A DNA stretch of 64,000 nucleotides from an uncultured Oscillospiraceae bacterium. Lineage in GTDB: Bacteria; Bacillota; Clostridia; Oscillospirales; Ruminococcaceae. The stretch's first letter is position 1, and each line of letters opens with the position of its first letter. The notes under the pieces were generated by a model. The model ran no database searches, had not been told where the DNA came from, and worked only from the letters and a program-made list of their open reading frames with translations. The DNA lies in assembly GCA_934448295.1 (NCBI GenBank), contig CAKSEY010000017.1:1-64000 (forward strand). The letters are read 5' to 3'. The position numbers and the translations under genes were made by a program. Of this stretch, positions 1 through 8,753 are shown in pieces.

Positions 1-79
1 AATAGTGTTTTCTGTTTCATTTCCTTATTATATCACTTTTTTCTTCTTTTTCATAGGGGTTTTTAGAGGTTACCATATA

Positions 80-112
80 TGAAAAGGACGCCTTTCAGTG
101 AAAAGCGCCCTT
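80..112 (-). terminator. Rho-independent terminator of the MMPL operon
   Basis: The arms at 84-91 and 105-112 form an 8-bp stem on the minus strand with one G-T wobble. A T-rich run (TTTTC) follows on that strand. It lies about 130 bp past the stop codon of the 672-residue gene. Nothing else recognisable was seen in positions 1-239. Confidence 0.6.
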
Positions 113-239
113 ATTATTGTTTAGTGTACGGTCAGCGTTGGTTATGCGGCACTACAAACCCTTTTGCAATGCTGTTGTGCGACTACATACCTTTGATATT
201 CCCGTGCAGGCGGAAGCATTTGGTATTGTATGCTATGGA

Positions 240-2258
240 TCAGTAAAGCCCGAATAATCTCAGCAGCTTCTGCCAGAAGTTCAGCGTTTCCTCCTCGGCG
301 GAATCCTCCACGGTGACTTCGGGAACCTCGATGGAGTCCGTCTTGATAACGAACTGCACGGAATCCACATTCGTGTTCTTGTCGGAAACGAACGATACGA
401 CTTTGGAATCGCTTCCGGAAATAGAGGCGGTGATGGAGTCTATCTCATCGCTTATCTGTATGTCCATGTCGGAGGTTTTGTCCTTAAATTCAGAGGTGCC
501 GTCGGAAAGCTGCTTGGTTCCGCTGTACAGCTCACGAACTGCGTCGTTGAGCTCGCCAACGGAGGTTTCAAGAGTTCCTGTGTTGTCGTAGAGCGTATCC
601 ATGTTCAGCTTGAGTTCCTTGGCGCCCGCAGCGGCGTCGCTGACAGCGCCGGTGTAATCCACAAGCCCCTGATAGAATACACCGTAGCTGTCAAGCTGTC
701 CCTTTAATTCGGAAACCTGCTTTGCGGCATCGCTGACCGCGGCAGCGGCGCCATTGAGCTGCGAAGTCACCTCGTCGGAAGCCATCATCTGCTGGATATA
801 GCCCTCCCTAATCTGCTTTTTCTGCTCCTTTGTCAGGGAGTCCACGGCGCCCTGGAGTATCTGCGCTTTCTGCTCGTCCGTGAGCTGGGATACGGCTCCG
901 TTCAGAATTTGCGATTTCTGTTCCTCTGTCAGAGCTGACGCCGCCTGCGCTACGGCATCCTGACCCTCGGCGGACTGTAAGAACGCGCCTGCCTGCTCCT
1001 CGCTGAATCCGCTCTTGACAAGCTGCTCATAGAGCGCCTGAGCCGCGACCTGCGTGTACAGCGTATCCGCCTGGGAGGTGATGTATGCAAGGTAAATTGA
1101 ATCCTCCTGCGACTGAACATACCCGAGGTACAGCGCGTCAGCCTGCTCGTTCACCGGCTGCGTTACCTGCCGCTGAGCCTCCTGATATGCCTGCTGATAC
1201 ACCGCGTCCTTATCCAGCTTTTTAAGCAGACCAGTCAGCACCTCGGAATATGTGGAGGGCGTAAGCGTAACGGTGGAAAATCCGTTTGCTTCAAGCTGGC
1301 TGTTGAGCGCGGCTGCTACGGCGGTGCAAAGTCCCTCGTATGCAGTGTATGCTGCGCTGGTGAGCTGGTCGTTATTTGCCGTGATGTCATTCAGACCCGA
1401 GGACAGCTCGCCAGTGCCGTCTGTAAGGCTTCCCACGCCGGAATGAAGCTCGCCCACCTTGCTGTTGAGAGTTCCGGTGGCTTTTCTGAGTTCCCCGGTA
1501 CCGTCCCGCAGCTCGGAAGCGCCGTCGTCCAGTTCGCCGATGGCGGAGATTATTTCGTTCACCTTATCCGTCAGTTCAGCGTCGTCGATTTCGATATTCA
1601 TATTCAGCTTTACGCCGTTGATGGCTACGGAATCCATTTCGAAATCGGTGACGTCCGCTTTTATCACCGTGTCAATTCCCTTACCGGGGAGGATAGTGTA
1701 GGTAAGCTGTTTGTCGCTGCCCACATTCGCTACTGTAGCGCCGCTGCTGTCTATGTTCTTGCAGCGCTCCGTATCCAGCGTGAACGAAGCCTGGAGCGCG
1801 TAATCATCGTAGAAGCTGCCGCTGCAATCTTCGTTTTTGCTTACCGAGAAATGGATTTCCAGCACGCCGCTTTTTCCTGCGATATCCTCGGCGGAGTATT
1901 CCTTTCCGTCAAGAAAATAGCGTATCGAGATATTCCACGGAATTGCGGTGTTTTTCATGGTTCCCTGATAATACACCTTGTCGGCGGAGGAGGAAAAAGT
2001 TATCTTGTTCCCGCTCTGGACGAGCTTATCAGTCGTGTTCAGCATTTTGACGGAGGAATATTCGCCGTAATCGGTGACGTCGCCGCCTGCAAAGATGTTG
2101 ACTGCCTCCATATCCGTAATTTTTCCGGAAGCGTCGGTCATGATGTAAATGACCTCTTCCTTTTCAGATGGTACGGTCTCGGCGAACGCCGGTGCTGTGG
2201 AAACTCCCGCAATAATAATGGACAGCGCCGCTGCGGTGATCTTGTTAATTTGTTTCAT
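240..2258 (-). CDS. Exported coiled-coil protein, YhgE/Pip heptad-repeat type, partner of an MMPL exporter
   Basis: A 672-residue protein with a clear N-terminal signal peptide ending near AFAET. It is rich in heptad-like segments of the form LxxGxxxLxxG (for example around ELRDGTGELR and ELYSGTKQLSDGT). That pattern is typical of YhgE/Pip-type proteins, which often accompany MMPL/RND transporters in Firmicutes. The middle has repeated Q/A-rich coiled-coil units of the form LTEEQKxQILxGA. No catalytic motif was seen. The gene overlaps the start of its upstream transporter gene by 14 bp and has a good GGAGG site, so the two are translationally coupled. It probably acts outside the membrane as a periplasmic-like adaptor, but the exported substrate is unknown. 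The C-terminal WQKLLRLFGLY could be a short membrane-associated tail. Confidence 0.8.
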   Translation of the reverse strand: MKQINKITAAALSIIIAGVSTAPAFAETVPSEKEEVIYIMTDASGKITDMEAVNIFAGGDVTDYGEYSSVKMLNTTDKLVQSGNKITFSSSADKVYYQGTMKNTAIPWNISIRYFLDGKEYSAEDIAGKSGVLEIHFSVSKNEDCSGSFYDDYALQASFTLDTERCKNIDSSGATVANVGSDKQLTYTILPGKGIDTVIKADVTDFEMDSVAINGVKLNMNIEIDDAELTDKVNEIISAIGELDDGASELRDGTGELRKATGTLNSKVGELHSGVGSLTDGTGELSSGLNDITANNDQLTSAAYTAYEGLCTAVAAALNSQLEANGFSTVTLTPSTYSEVLTGLLKKLDKDAVYQQAYQEAQRQVTQPVNEQADALYLGYVQSQEDSIYLAYITSQADTLYTQVAAQALYEQLVKSGFSEEQAGAFLQSAEGQDAVAQAASALTEEQKSQILNGAVSQLTDEQKAQILQGAVDSLTKEQKKQIREGYIQQMMASDEVTSQLNGAAAAVSDAAKQVSELKGQLDSYGVFYQGLVDYTGAVSDAAAGAKELKLNMDTLYDNTGTLETSVGELNDAVRELYSGTKQLSDGTSEFKDKTSDMDIQISDEIDSITASISGSDSKVVSFVSDKNTNVDSVQFVIKTDSIEVPEVTVEDSAEEETLNFWQKLLRLFGLY

Positions 2259-4320
2259 CGTGAATTACCTCCGTAGTTCTCTTGTTCTTTTTGTTCCTGA
2301 TGATAAGCTTGTCAGCCAGATACAGCAGTCCGGGCAGGACAAACAGCACGATAGCGAGGGAGCAGAGCGTTCCTTTTCCGAGGAAGCAGCCGAGCTGTGA
2401 AAGCAGTCCGTGGGTCGAAATGATACCCAGCAGGAAGCCTACTACGGTCAGAACGCTTGCCGAAGTCAGCACGGAAACCGCCACTGCTGATATCGTCTGA
2501 ATAATTGCTTCCTTTTTCGGATAGGTCTGCCGCATTTCCTTGTAGCGGTCGGTGAAGAGTATCGCGTAATCCACCGTTGCGCCAAGCTGGATAGAACTGA
2601 TTATCAGGTAAGCGATGTAGAATATCGGCTGGTTGCTGAAATACGGAATTGCGAGGTTTATCCATATCGCCGTTTCAATGGACAGCACAAGAATAACCGG
2701 CAGGCTCAGCGACTTCATTGTGAACAGAAGCACGACGAACACCGCGCCTATCGCCACAAGGTTGACCTTGACCATATCGGCGGTGACTGTATCCATAAGG
2801 TCGTAGGTGGATACGCCCTCGCCGGCGAGGTACCATTCTCCGGGGTAATACTGCTCGGCGGTTTCACGGACGGTTTCCACCAGGGAGAATGTGCGGTCGC
2901 CCTCGTATGCGGCGTCTACTGTCAGCACCATTCGGGTGTAGTTATCGCTGTTCAGCTTAGAGAGCGTGCCGCTGTCAAGATACTGCTCCGGAATGACCGT
3001 GCCCACCGTGTCCACATATGAAAGAATACTCTTTACCTGCGGGATATCGTGGAGCGCGTCGGACAGCTCCGCTTCGGTGGCGGTGCTGGTTTTGGGAACC
3101 ATCAGCACATAGGTGTCCTGCTGACCGAATGCGTCCTCGATTTTCGCGGTGTCCGCGCCGAGCCGGGTCTCTGTACCGAAGATGTGGGAAGCGCCGTAGT
3201 AGAAGCTGTTTGCGTTGGAAGCGAGATAGCAGGGCGCGATAAGAATGACAAACACTATCACGCATGGTATCATAACACGGCTGACGAACTTTCCGAAGCC
3301 CTTAAAGGACGGCATGAAAGAACGGTGCTGCGTTTTGTCGATAAGCTTATAGGTTTTCAGAATAAGCGCGGGCATTAATACGAAAACGGTGATAAGGCTG
3401 ATAGCCACGCCCTTTGCCAGCGCAAGACCGAGGTCGGGACCTATCCTGAACTGCATAAGGCATAGCGCAAGGAAGCCGATAACAGTCGTAAGTCCGCTGG
3501 ACAAGATAGAGGTAGTGGACATGGTGAGCGCGTCAACCATCGCTTCTTTCGGGTCTGAGGTGGACTGCCTGCATTCCGCGAAACGGTGCAGCAGGAACAC
3601 GGAATAATCCAGCGATACCGCAAGTTGCAAAATGTTACCCGCCGCGTTTGTCACGAACGATATTTCTCCGAACATCAGGTTGCTTCCCGCGTTTATAACG
3701 ATCGCTATTCCAAGTCCGCCAAGCACGAGGAACGGCTCGGCGAATGACGTAGTTGTAAGTATCAGAACGGCAAGCACAAAGGCAACGGCTATCACTGCGA
3801 TGGTGGAGATCTCGTTTACGGTGCTTGTGGTGGCGACTGCCGTTGTGATGGCGCTGCCAGTCATGGCGTTTTCATCGCCGATCATATCACGGATAGCGTT
3901 TGTGGCTTCTATGCGTTTATCCTCGTCTATGGTGACGGAGAACAGCGCGTTGCCGTCCTTGTAGTAGCTTTCCACGGTGTCGGGGTCGATGGTCTCCAGC
4001 GGGACTGTCACGCTGGAGACGTCGTCCAGCCATGTGACGTCGGTAACTCCGTCAACGGAGTTCAGCTTCTCCTTGTACTCCAGCGCCTGCGGAACGGTGA
4101 CGTTCTGCACCATTACCCGGGCGTTCGGGATACCTCCGCTGTATTCCTCGTCCATCAGCTCCAGAGCCTGCGTTGACGGGCTTTCTTTTGGCAGGTAGTC
4201 GTTCATGTCGTAATTCACGGCGACGAACTGCTTGCACACAAGGCATACGGCGAACAGTATCAGAAATACTATAATGATAGCATTCTGATGATCGACAATG
4301 TGCTTATAGAATTTCTTCAT
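2245..4320 (-). CDS. MMPL/RND-family exporter
   Basis: About 691 residues with the two-half architecture of RND/MMPL proteins. It has one N-terminal membrane helix, a large extracellular loop with YMNDYLPKESPS, a block of five helices, a second loop after the midpoint helix, and a second five-helix block. Hydrophobic segments such as VAFVLAVLILTTTSFAEPFL and the duplicated pattern ASLDYSVFLLHRF / GATVDYAILFTDRYKE mark the sterol-sensing-like permease halves. The conserved D in LDYSVFL and VDYAILF is the usual proton-relay position. I place the start at the ATG at 4320, which has AGGAG 10 nt upstream, rather than at the upstream TTG. Neighbours suggest an export system under TetR-type control. 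The substrate (lipid, peptide or drug) cannot be told. Confidence 0.88.
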   Translation of the reverse strand: MKKFYKHIVDHQNAIIIVFLILFAVCLVCKQFVAVNYDMNDYLPKESPSTQALELMDEEYSGGIPNARVMVQNVTVPQALEYKEKLNSVDGVTDVTWLDDVSSVTVPLETIDPDTVESYYKDGNALFSVTIDEDKRIEATNAIRDMIGDENAMTGSAITTAVATTSTVNEISTIAVIAVAFVLAVLILTTTSFAEPFLVLGGLGIAIVINAGSNLMFGEISFVTNAAGNILQLAVSLDYSVFLLHRFAECRQSTSDPKEAMVDALTMSTTSILSSGLTTVIGFLALCLMQFRIGPDLGLALAKGVAISLITVFVLMPALILKTYKLIDKTQHRSFMPSFKGFGKFVSRVMIPCVIVFVILIAPCYLASNANSFYYGASHIFGTETRLGADTAKIEDAFGQQDTYVLMVPKTSTATEAELSDALHDIPQVKSILSYVDTVGTVIPEQYLDSGTLSKLNSDNYTRMVLTVDAAYEGDRTFSLVETVRETAEQYYPGEWYLAGEGVSTYDLMDTVTADMVKVNLVAIGAVFVVLLFTMKSLSLPVILVLSIETAIWINLAIPYFSNQPIFYIAYLIISSIQLGATVDYAILFTDRYKEMRQTYPKKEAIIQTISAVAVSVLTSASVLTVVGFLLGIISTHGLLSQLGCFLGKGTLCSLAIVLFVLPGLLYLADKLIIRNKKNKRTTEVIHDETN

Positions 4321-4621
4321 CAATGTTATACTCCTCTCCAAAGACCGGATAATATGCGCCGGACGCTGTTTTCATATCCAGCAGTATTCTGCGTCCGCTG
4401 ATTATTCCGCTGGCGGTATAATGTACTGTGCTTATCAGAGTCCGCAGTTCTCCCGAAAGCTCAATATGCCCGTCGGATGAGATCTTTCCGGAAATTGCGT
4501 TCCTGTGATTCATTACTTCCAGCCAGCCGTTTACCTTGCCATTCGACGCTTGTATGGTCAATGTTCCCATTCTTTCGCCGAGCGGCACGGACAGGCAGAC
4601 GCGGTATTTTTTCTCGTTCAT
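4304..4621 (-). CDS. Small hypothetical protein, first gene of the MMPL operon
   Basis: A 105-residue soluble protein with no signal peptide and no family I recognise. It reads as a beta-rich domain (GTLTIQASNGKVNGWLEV, then GKISSDGHIELSGEL). This resembles small beta-barrel proteins sometimes found beside exporters. It has a GGAG site just upstream and overlaps the exporter start by 17 bp, so it belongs to the same transcript. A TATAAT-like -10 on the minus strand at 4648-4653 is the best promoter candidate for the operon, without a convincing -35. Function unknown. Confidence 0.7.
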   Translation of the reverse strand: MNEKKYRVCLSVPLGERMGTLTIQASNGKVNGWLEVMNHRNAISGKISSDGHIELSGELRTLISTVHYTASGIISGRRILLDMKTASGAYYPVFGEEYNIDEEIL

Positions 4622-4647
4622 ATTTCCGCTCCTTTCTTTCGTAAGTC

Positions 4648-4653
4648 ATTATA
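4648..4653 (-). promoter_or_regulatory. Candidate -10 of the MMPL operon
   Basis: A perfect TATAAT on the minus strand, 27 nt before the start of the 105-residue gene, preceded by GG. No good -35 is found at 16-18 nt, which fits a promoter needing an activator or one kept weak. Confidence 0.4.
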
Positions 4654-4758
4654 CCGAAAAATCGGCGCGGATAAAATGGTCAACCGGGGCTGTTTAGGTA
4701 AAAACCGGACAAATTAGTGCTGATTGACGGTCAAATGAATGAAAAGTTCTGATTTCAT

Positions 4759-4781
4759 GGACAAATGTTTCCGATTTGTCC
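4759..4781. promoter_or_regulatory. Inverted-repeat operator between MMPL operon and TetR gene
   Basis: A perfect inverted repeat, GGACAAAT-N7-ATTTGTCC, sits directly upstream of the -35 of the TetR gene. A further half-site CGGACAAAT lies at about 4707-4715. The position between divergent genes is what is expected for a TetR-type operator controlling both directions. Confidence 0.7.
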
Positions 4782-4782
4782 G

Positions 4783-4811
4783 TTGACTGATTTGATGGTC
4801 AGGTGTATAAT
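4783..4811 (+). promoter_or_regulatory. Promoter of the TetR-type regulator
   Basis: TTGACT (4783-4788), 17-bp spacer, TATAAT (4806-4811). This is near-consensus sigma-A and abuts the inverted repeat. It also rules out translation starts upstream of 4812. Confidence 0.85.
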
Positions 4812-4835
4812 AAATTGAAAGGAGCGGAGCACATC

Positions 4836-5419
4836 ATGAAACACGAAGTAACTACTCTTAACACCAAGAAAATGCTGGCGGCGTCGCTGAAAAAATATAT
4901 GGAGAAGAAGCCGCTTTCCAAGATCACGGTCAGCGAGATAATTGCCGACTGCGGAGTGAACCGCAAGACGTTTTACTATCATTTTCAGGATATCTACGGG
5001 CTGATGAAGTGGATGCTCGAGGAAGAGGCGATAGAGGTAGTCAAGCAGTTCGACCTGCTGGTGGATTACCGCGAGGCGATACTGTGTTCGTGATGGATTA
5101 TGTAAAGACGAACAAGCACCTGCTGTGCTGCGCCTACGACAGCGTGGGGCGCGACCAGATGAAGCGCTTTTTCTTTGAGAGCTTTATCAGCATTGCCCGG
5201 GATATCATTCACAATACCGAGCGGCAGTGCGGAATACACGCAAAGAAGGAATTCAAGGAGTTCCTCGCCCATTTCTACACGGAAGCCATCGCCGGCATTC
5301 TGATAGACGAGTTTATGGGCAAGGAGGAGCATGACCCGGAAAAGGTCGTGGAGTATCTTTCGCTTGTGCTCATGCACTCCCTGCCGAACGTTCTGGAGAA
5401 TGCGAAGATTGGGACGTAA
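4836..5419 (+). pseudogene. TetR-family regulator interrupted by a frameshift
   Basis: The first frame (ATG at 4836, GGAG 11 nt upstream) encodes a TetR-type N-terminal HTH: TKKMLAASLKKYMEKKPLSK, then ITVSEIIADCGVNRKTFYYH. It continues to REAILCS and stops at 5093. The regulatory domain then continues in another frame as FVMDYVKTNKHLLCC and runs to 5419. Removing the TG at 5085-5086, in the context CTGTGTTC, gives a smooth REAILFVMDYV join. That is the spacing seen in TetR_C_7-type proteins such as DhaS-like regulators. So this looks like a TG duplication in a gene that controls the divergent exporter. It could be a real loss-of-function allele, a sequencing error or, less likely, recoding. 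Confidence 0.75.
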
Positions 5420-5484
5420 GGAAAGGGCTTGACATATTGGCATTCGGCAGGTATTTAACGCTCCCTTTTTTTGCCCATAGGCGC

Positions 5485-5514
5485 AAAAAAGGACAGTCAT
5501 AAAGTTGACTGTCC
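5485..5514 (-). terminator. Terminator of the sigma/anti-sigma operon
   Basis: A 9-bp perfect stem (5491-5499 with 5506-5514) and a six-base loop, followed on the minus strand by TTTTTT. It is 11 bp past the stop of the anti-sigma-like gene. Confidence 0.85.
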
Positions 5515-5524
5515 TTGTACTGTA

Positions 5525-6073
5525 TTATTTTGAACTTGTGTTTGGAGATGTATTATCGCAAATTGTCCATTTCCCTGACTTTGTATCTTGAGTGAGGTAA
5601 AAATACTGTTCAGTATAACCATCGTCTAAAAATGTCTTTGTATGGTCGTACTCCGTATAATATTTCGCCCATACGACAATAAAGTGTTCCTCAAGAAATT
5701 CATCTGTCCACCCTCTTGCTTTCGCAAGTTCACTGCCGGAATACATTGCTTTAACACGCGCCGTTTCATCTTCATCGACCTTTATTTCCTCAACGCGCAG
5801 AGATATTGTATAATCCTTGTCAGCCTGACCTTCGATCGCGCTTCGGACGGTTTCTATTGGCTCGGCAGATGGTTTTTGCAGCCAATGGTCAAACATTCCG
5901 AGTTCATACACAGCGAATCCGCAAAGACTTAATACGGCTATGACAGCGGCAACTAAAACTGCGATTCTTTTAGAACTTTTCTTAAACAAACGGGTTTTGT
6001 CGTAAGAAATTGCTTCGCCAACATATTTGCTGTCGATTTCGTTCATGGCTTCGGTAAACGTCTTTGAGTTCAT
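5525..6073 (-). CDS. Probable membrane anti-sigma factor partner of the ECF sigma factor
   Basis: A 182-residue protein with a cytoplasmic N-terminal stretch of about 35 residues, one membrane helix (IAVLVAAVIAVLSLCGFAVY) and an outside domain of about 125 residues with many acidic residues. Its start overlaps the stop of the ECF sigma gene by 4 bp (ATGA). That arrangement and topology are typical of sigma/anti-sigma pairs in Firmicutes. The outside part contains FLDDGYTEQYFYLTQDTKSG, reminiscent of DUF4829/DUF4830-type domains. I infer that the N-terminal part binds the sigma factor and the outer part senses an unknown envelope signal. There is no zinc-binding HxxxCxxC motif, so it is not a ZAS-type anti-sigma factor. 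Confidence 0.65.
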   Translation of the reverse strand: MNSKTFTEAMNEIDSKYVGEAISYDKTRLFKKSSKRIAVLVAAVIAVLSLCGFAVYELGMFDHWLQKPSAEPIETVRSAIEGQADKDYTISLRVEEIKVDEDETARVKAMYSGSELAKARGWTDEFLEEHFIVVWAKYYTEYDHTKTFLDDGYTEQYFYLTQDTKSGKWTICDNTSPNTSSK

Positions 6074-6630
6074 ATAAATACCCCCTTTTCGATCAAATAC
6101 TTTTTCATTTTCTTACGAATGCGCGTCAGCCGGACAGTGATGTTCTTCTCTGAAAGCCCTACAAACTCGGCTATATCCTTACAGCTATCCGAAAACCAAT
6201 ACCGCCGCATGAAGATAACGCGATTTTCGGCGGTCAGCGTGTCCAGAAAACTTTCGATGATACGCGCCAGTTCCCTTGCTTCAAATTCGGTTTCTACCAT
6301 GTTCGGGGCTGCTATGCAGGCTTCTATCTCCTCCATAGCAATGGTGTAGGTGCTGCTTCGCTTAGCGGCTTCTTTCCTGTGATACATTTTCAGCGAAACG
6401 TTCCGAACGATCCTGCAAAGGTAGGTCAGCAGCGGATCAGGTTTTTCCGGCGGAATTGCGTTCCATGCTCCCAGATAAGCGTCGTTTACACATTCCTCGG
6501 CGTCCTGCCTGTTGTTCACGATGTTGTATGAGAGCCTGCGGCAGAATGTGCCGTATTTACTGTCAAGCTCCCATATTGCCTGTTCTGACCGCATAAAAAA
6601 TAAATCAACGATTTTTTCGTCATCTATCAT
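6070..6630 (-). CDS. ECF-type RNA polymerase sigma factor
   Basis: A 186-residue sigma-70 family protein of ECF size. Region 2 is visible as NNRQDAEECVNDAYLGAWNA, and region 4 as IAEFVGLSEKNITVRLTRIR, a helix-turn-helix for the -35 element. It starts with an AGGAGG site. The next gene overlaps it by 4 bp and encodes a single-pass membrane protein, so this is a membrane-signal-responsive sigma factor. Autoregulation is likely but I could not define its own promoter motif. The target genes are unknown. Confidence 0.9.
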   Translation of the reverse strand: MIDDEKIVDLFFMRSEQAIWELDSKYGTFCRRLSYNIVNNRQDAEECVNDAYLGAWNAIPPEKPDPLLTYLCRIVRNVSLKMYHRKEAAKRSSTYTIAMEEIEACIAAPNMVETEFEARELARIIESFLDTLTAENRVIFMRRYWFSDSCKDIAEFVGLSEKNITVRLTRIRKKMKKYLIEKGVFI

Positions 6631-6886
6631 CTTGTCGCCTCCTTTTCGGCTTCACCTATATACTACGGTTTTAGCGGCAAATACTACATCAAATCCAAAA
6701 TTTCCTCAATAAAATTATAACACATTTTTTTGAATATGGCGTAATAAATTGGAAGAGAGTGATTTGCCCGCGTTTTGCGCGTGATGATGAAAAATTCGTT
6801 TATTCTTAATTAGTGCTTAAATTGAACAACAGCATATCACTCGATATAAAAAAGGAGAGCTTGTAAAAACTCTCATCAGTCTGTCG

Positions 6887-6928
6887 AAAAAGCCATCTTT
6901 TGTCGATAAAAGAAAGATGGCTTTTTTT
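6887..6928. terminator. Bidirectional terminator
   Basis: The arms 6887-6900 and 6913-6928 form a long A/T-flanked stem (AAAGCCATCTTT paired with AAAGATGGCTTT). T-runs are present on both strands. It lies 38 bp past the stop of the minus-strand EAL gene. Confidence 0.85.
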
Positions 6929-6965
6929 ATACGAAAAATCGGCAGCCGTACGACTGCCGATAAAT

Positions 6966-8630
6966 TTATTCCTTATTCACAGATTTAAGCTGCTTGTCGA
7001 AATCCGCCTGGGTCACCGGCTTCGAATAATAGAAGCCCTGCGCCGCGTCGCAGCCGCACTCGCTCAGGAATTTCGCCTGCTCCTTGGTTTCAACGCCCTC
7101 TGCGATGATGTCAAGCCCGATATCCTGCGACATTGAGATAGTATGCGAGATTATCTTCCTGCCGCGGCTGCTCTCCATGAACTCCGACAGGAATTCGCGG
7201 TCTATCTTCAGCACGTCAAACTGAGTGGTTTTCAGCATATTCAGCGAGGAATAGCCCGAGCCGAAGTCGTCCATCAGCATTGTGAAGCCGGCTGCCTTCA
7301 GGCGGCTGACAACGTCGCTCACGCCCTCCGCGTCCGTGGATTCGGTTATTTCAAGCTCCAGATAATGTACCGGGATATCGTATTTCTTCACCAGGTGGGT
7401 AAGCTCTCCCACCACGTCGAACGTGTGTATGTACTCCCGGGAGATATTCACGGAAATGGGCACCGGAGTTATTCCGCTGTCTATCCACTCCCGAAGCTTC
7501 CTGCACGCGCTGTCCCAGATTATCTGGTCGAGCTTCAGGATAAACCCGTTCTGCTCGAATATCGGCACGAACTCCGCCGGGGATATCATTCCGCGCTGCG
7601 GGTGTATCCAGCGGGCAAGCGCCTCGGCTCCGATGATTTTTCCGGTGGAAATGCTGTACTTCGGCTGGAGGTACATCACGAACTGATTGTCGAGAAGCGC
7701 CTTCTTCATGTCGTCCTCAATGTTCTGCTTCTGCTGGAGCTCGCTTCTCATTCTTCCGTTGAAAAAGGCGATATTGTTCAGCGCGTTGCCCTTTATAGAG
7801 CGCCGCGCGATGGTCGCGTTATCGCCGTGCCTGCGGGTGTGGAGCGTCCTGTCCTCGGCAATCGCAACGCCGAATATAAGACGGTAATCCATATCCTTGA
7901 AGCCTGTAAGCAGGCTCTCTATCTTGTGGATAAAGTCCAGAAGCGCCTTGTCGTTTTCATACGTTGTCACCAGCATGAAAACATCGGAGGTCAGCCGGCA
8001 GAAAGGCTGTTCCTCGTTGCAGAGAAGCGCCAGCGAGGTGCTGAGATACGCCAGCAGCTCGTCCCCGCGCTCTACCCCGTACTTCTCGTTTATCAGCTTG
8101 AAGCGCTCTATATCGAACTGAATGAACGCTATCTCTTCGTCTGCGTGGCGCGCCATCATGGCGGAAACGGCGTCTCCGAATATCTTCGGGGACTGGTCGG
8201 ACGAAAACTCCTTCAGCACCCTCCGCTCGAAAAGCTCCTTCTGCGAATATGGGCGGATAGTTCCGTGGACCGCCGTTATCTTTCCGGAATCGTCCCGCAG
8301 GAAATGCGCATAAAAGCCGCATTCCGCGTAATTCTCCTCCGGCGCGAACTTCATGCTTATCTCAACGCTGAGGCTGTTGCGGTCAATGCCGGAGATAATC
8401 CCCTCCTCAATGCGGGAGGAAAACACGTTGAAAGCCGCCGTGCTCTCAGGGTCGATAAGCCCGCTTTCCCGCAGGAAATCCAGCGGGTCGTCCTTAACGG
8501 AATCAAACAGAGGACAGCCGACAGTGGCAACCGTACCGGCAGTGCAGTCCCACAGGAAATGCAGCGAATGCTTATCCCTGTCCAGCATACTTATGAACAG
8601 TCTGACGTCCTTTTCGGAAACTTTGCACAT
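6966..8630 (-). CDS. Cyclic-di-GMP phosphodiesterase with degenerate GGDEF and intact EAL domain
   Basis: A 554-residue cytoplasmic protein. Residues about 15-130 look like a PAS-type sensor domain. Residues about 150-290 are a GGDEF fold whose signature has become RGDEL (188-192), so cyclase activity is unlikely. Residues about 305-550 form an EAL domain with the catalytic signature intact: GAEALARW, NISREYIH, LEITES, MDDFGSGYSS, KIDREFL and IAEGVETKEQ. It should therefore hydrolyse c-di-GMP to pGpG, perhaps with GTP acting on the GGDEF part as in CC3396-type proteins. It has its own promoter and terminator, so it is monocistronic. Confidence 0.9.
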   Translation of the reverse strand: MCKVSEKDVRLFISMLDRDKHSLHFLWDCTAGTVATVGCPLFDSVKDDPLDFLRESGLIDPESTAAFNVFSSRIEEGIISGIDRNSLSVEISMKFAPEENYAECGFYAHFLRDDSGKITAVHGTIRPYSQKELFERRVLKEFSSDQSPKIFGDAVSAMMARHADEEIAFIQFDIERFKLINEKYGVERGDELLAYLSTSLALLCNEEQPFCRLTSDVFMLVTTYENDKALLDFIHKIESLLTGFKDMDYRLIFGVAIAEDRTLHTRRHGDNATIARRSIKGNALNNIAFFNGRMRSELQQKQNIEDDMKKALLDNQFVMYLQPKYSISTGKIIGAEALARWIHPQRGMISPAEFVPIFEQNGFILKLDQIIWDSACRKLREWIDSGITPVPISVNISREYIHTFDVVGELTHLVKKYDIPVHYLELEITESTDAEGVSDVVSRLKAAGFTMLMDDFGSGYSSLNMLKTTQFDVLKIDREFLSEFMESSRGRKIISHTISMSQDIGLDIIAEGVETKEQAKFLSECGCDAAQGFYYSKPVTQADFDKQLKSVNKE

Positions 8631-8683
8631 TTTTCACACCACCATTCCAGCCAACATTTTAGTAAGCAAATTCTCTTTATACA

Positions 8684-8712
8684 ATTATACCACAGCTCAT
8701 AGAAAAAATCAA
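8684..8712 (-). promoter_or_regulatory. Promoter of the EAL-domain gene
   Basis: On the minus strand: TTGATT (8707-8712), 17-bp spacer, TATAAT (8684-8689). Confidence 0.8.
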
Positions 8713-8753
8713 TAGCTTTTGTTAAAAATGCAATAGACGATTCAGCACAAGAG

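Noticed and set aside
7143..8702. 519-residue plus-strand open frame opposite the EAL-domain gene
   Set aside because: Shadow frame with low-complexity composition. The EAL gene is well supported on the other strand.
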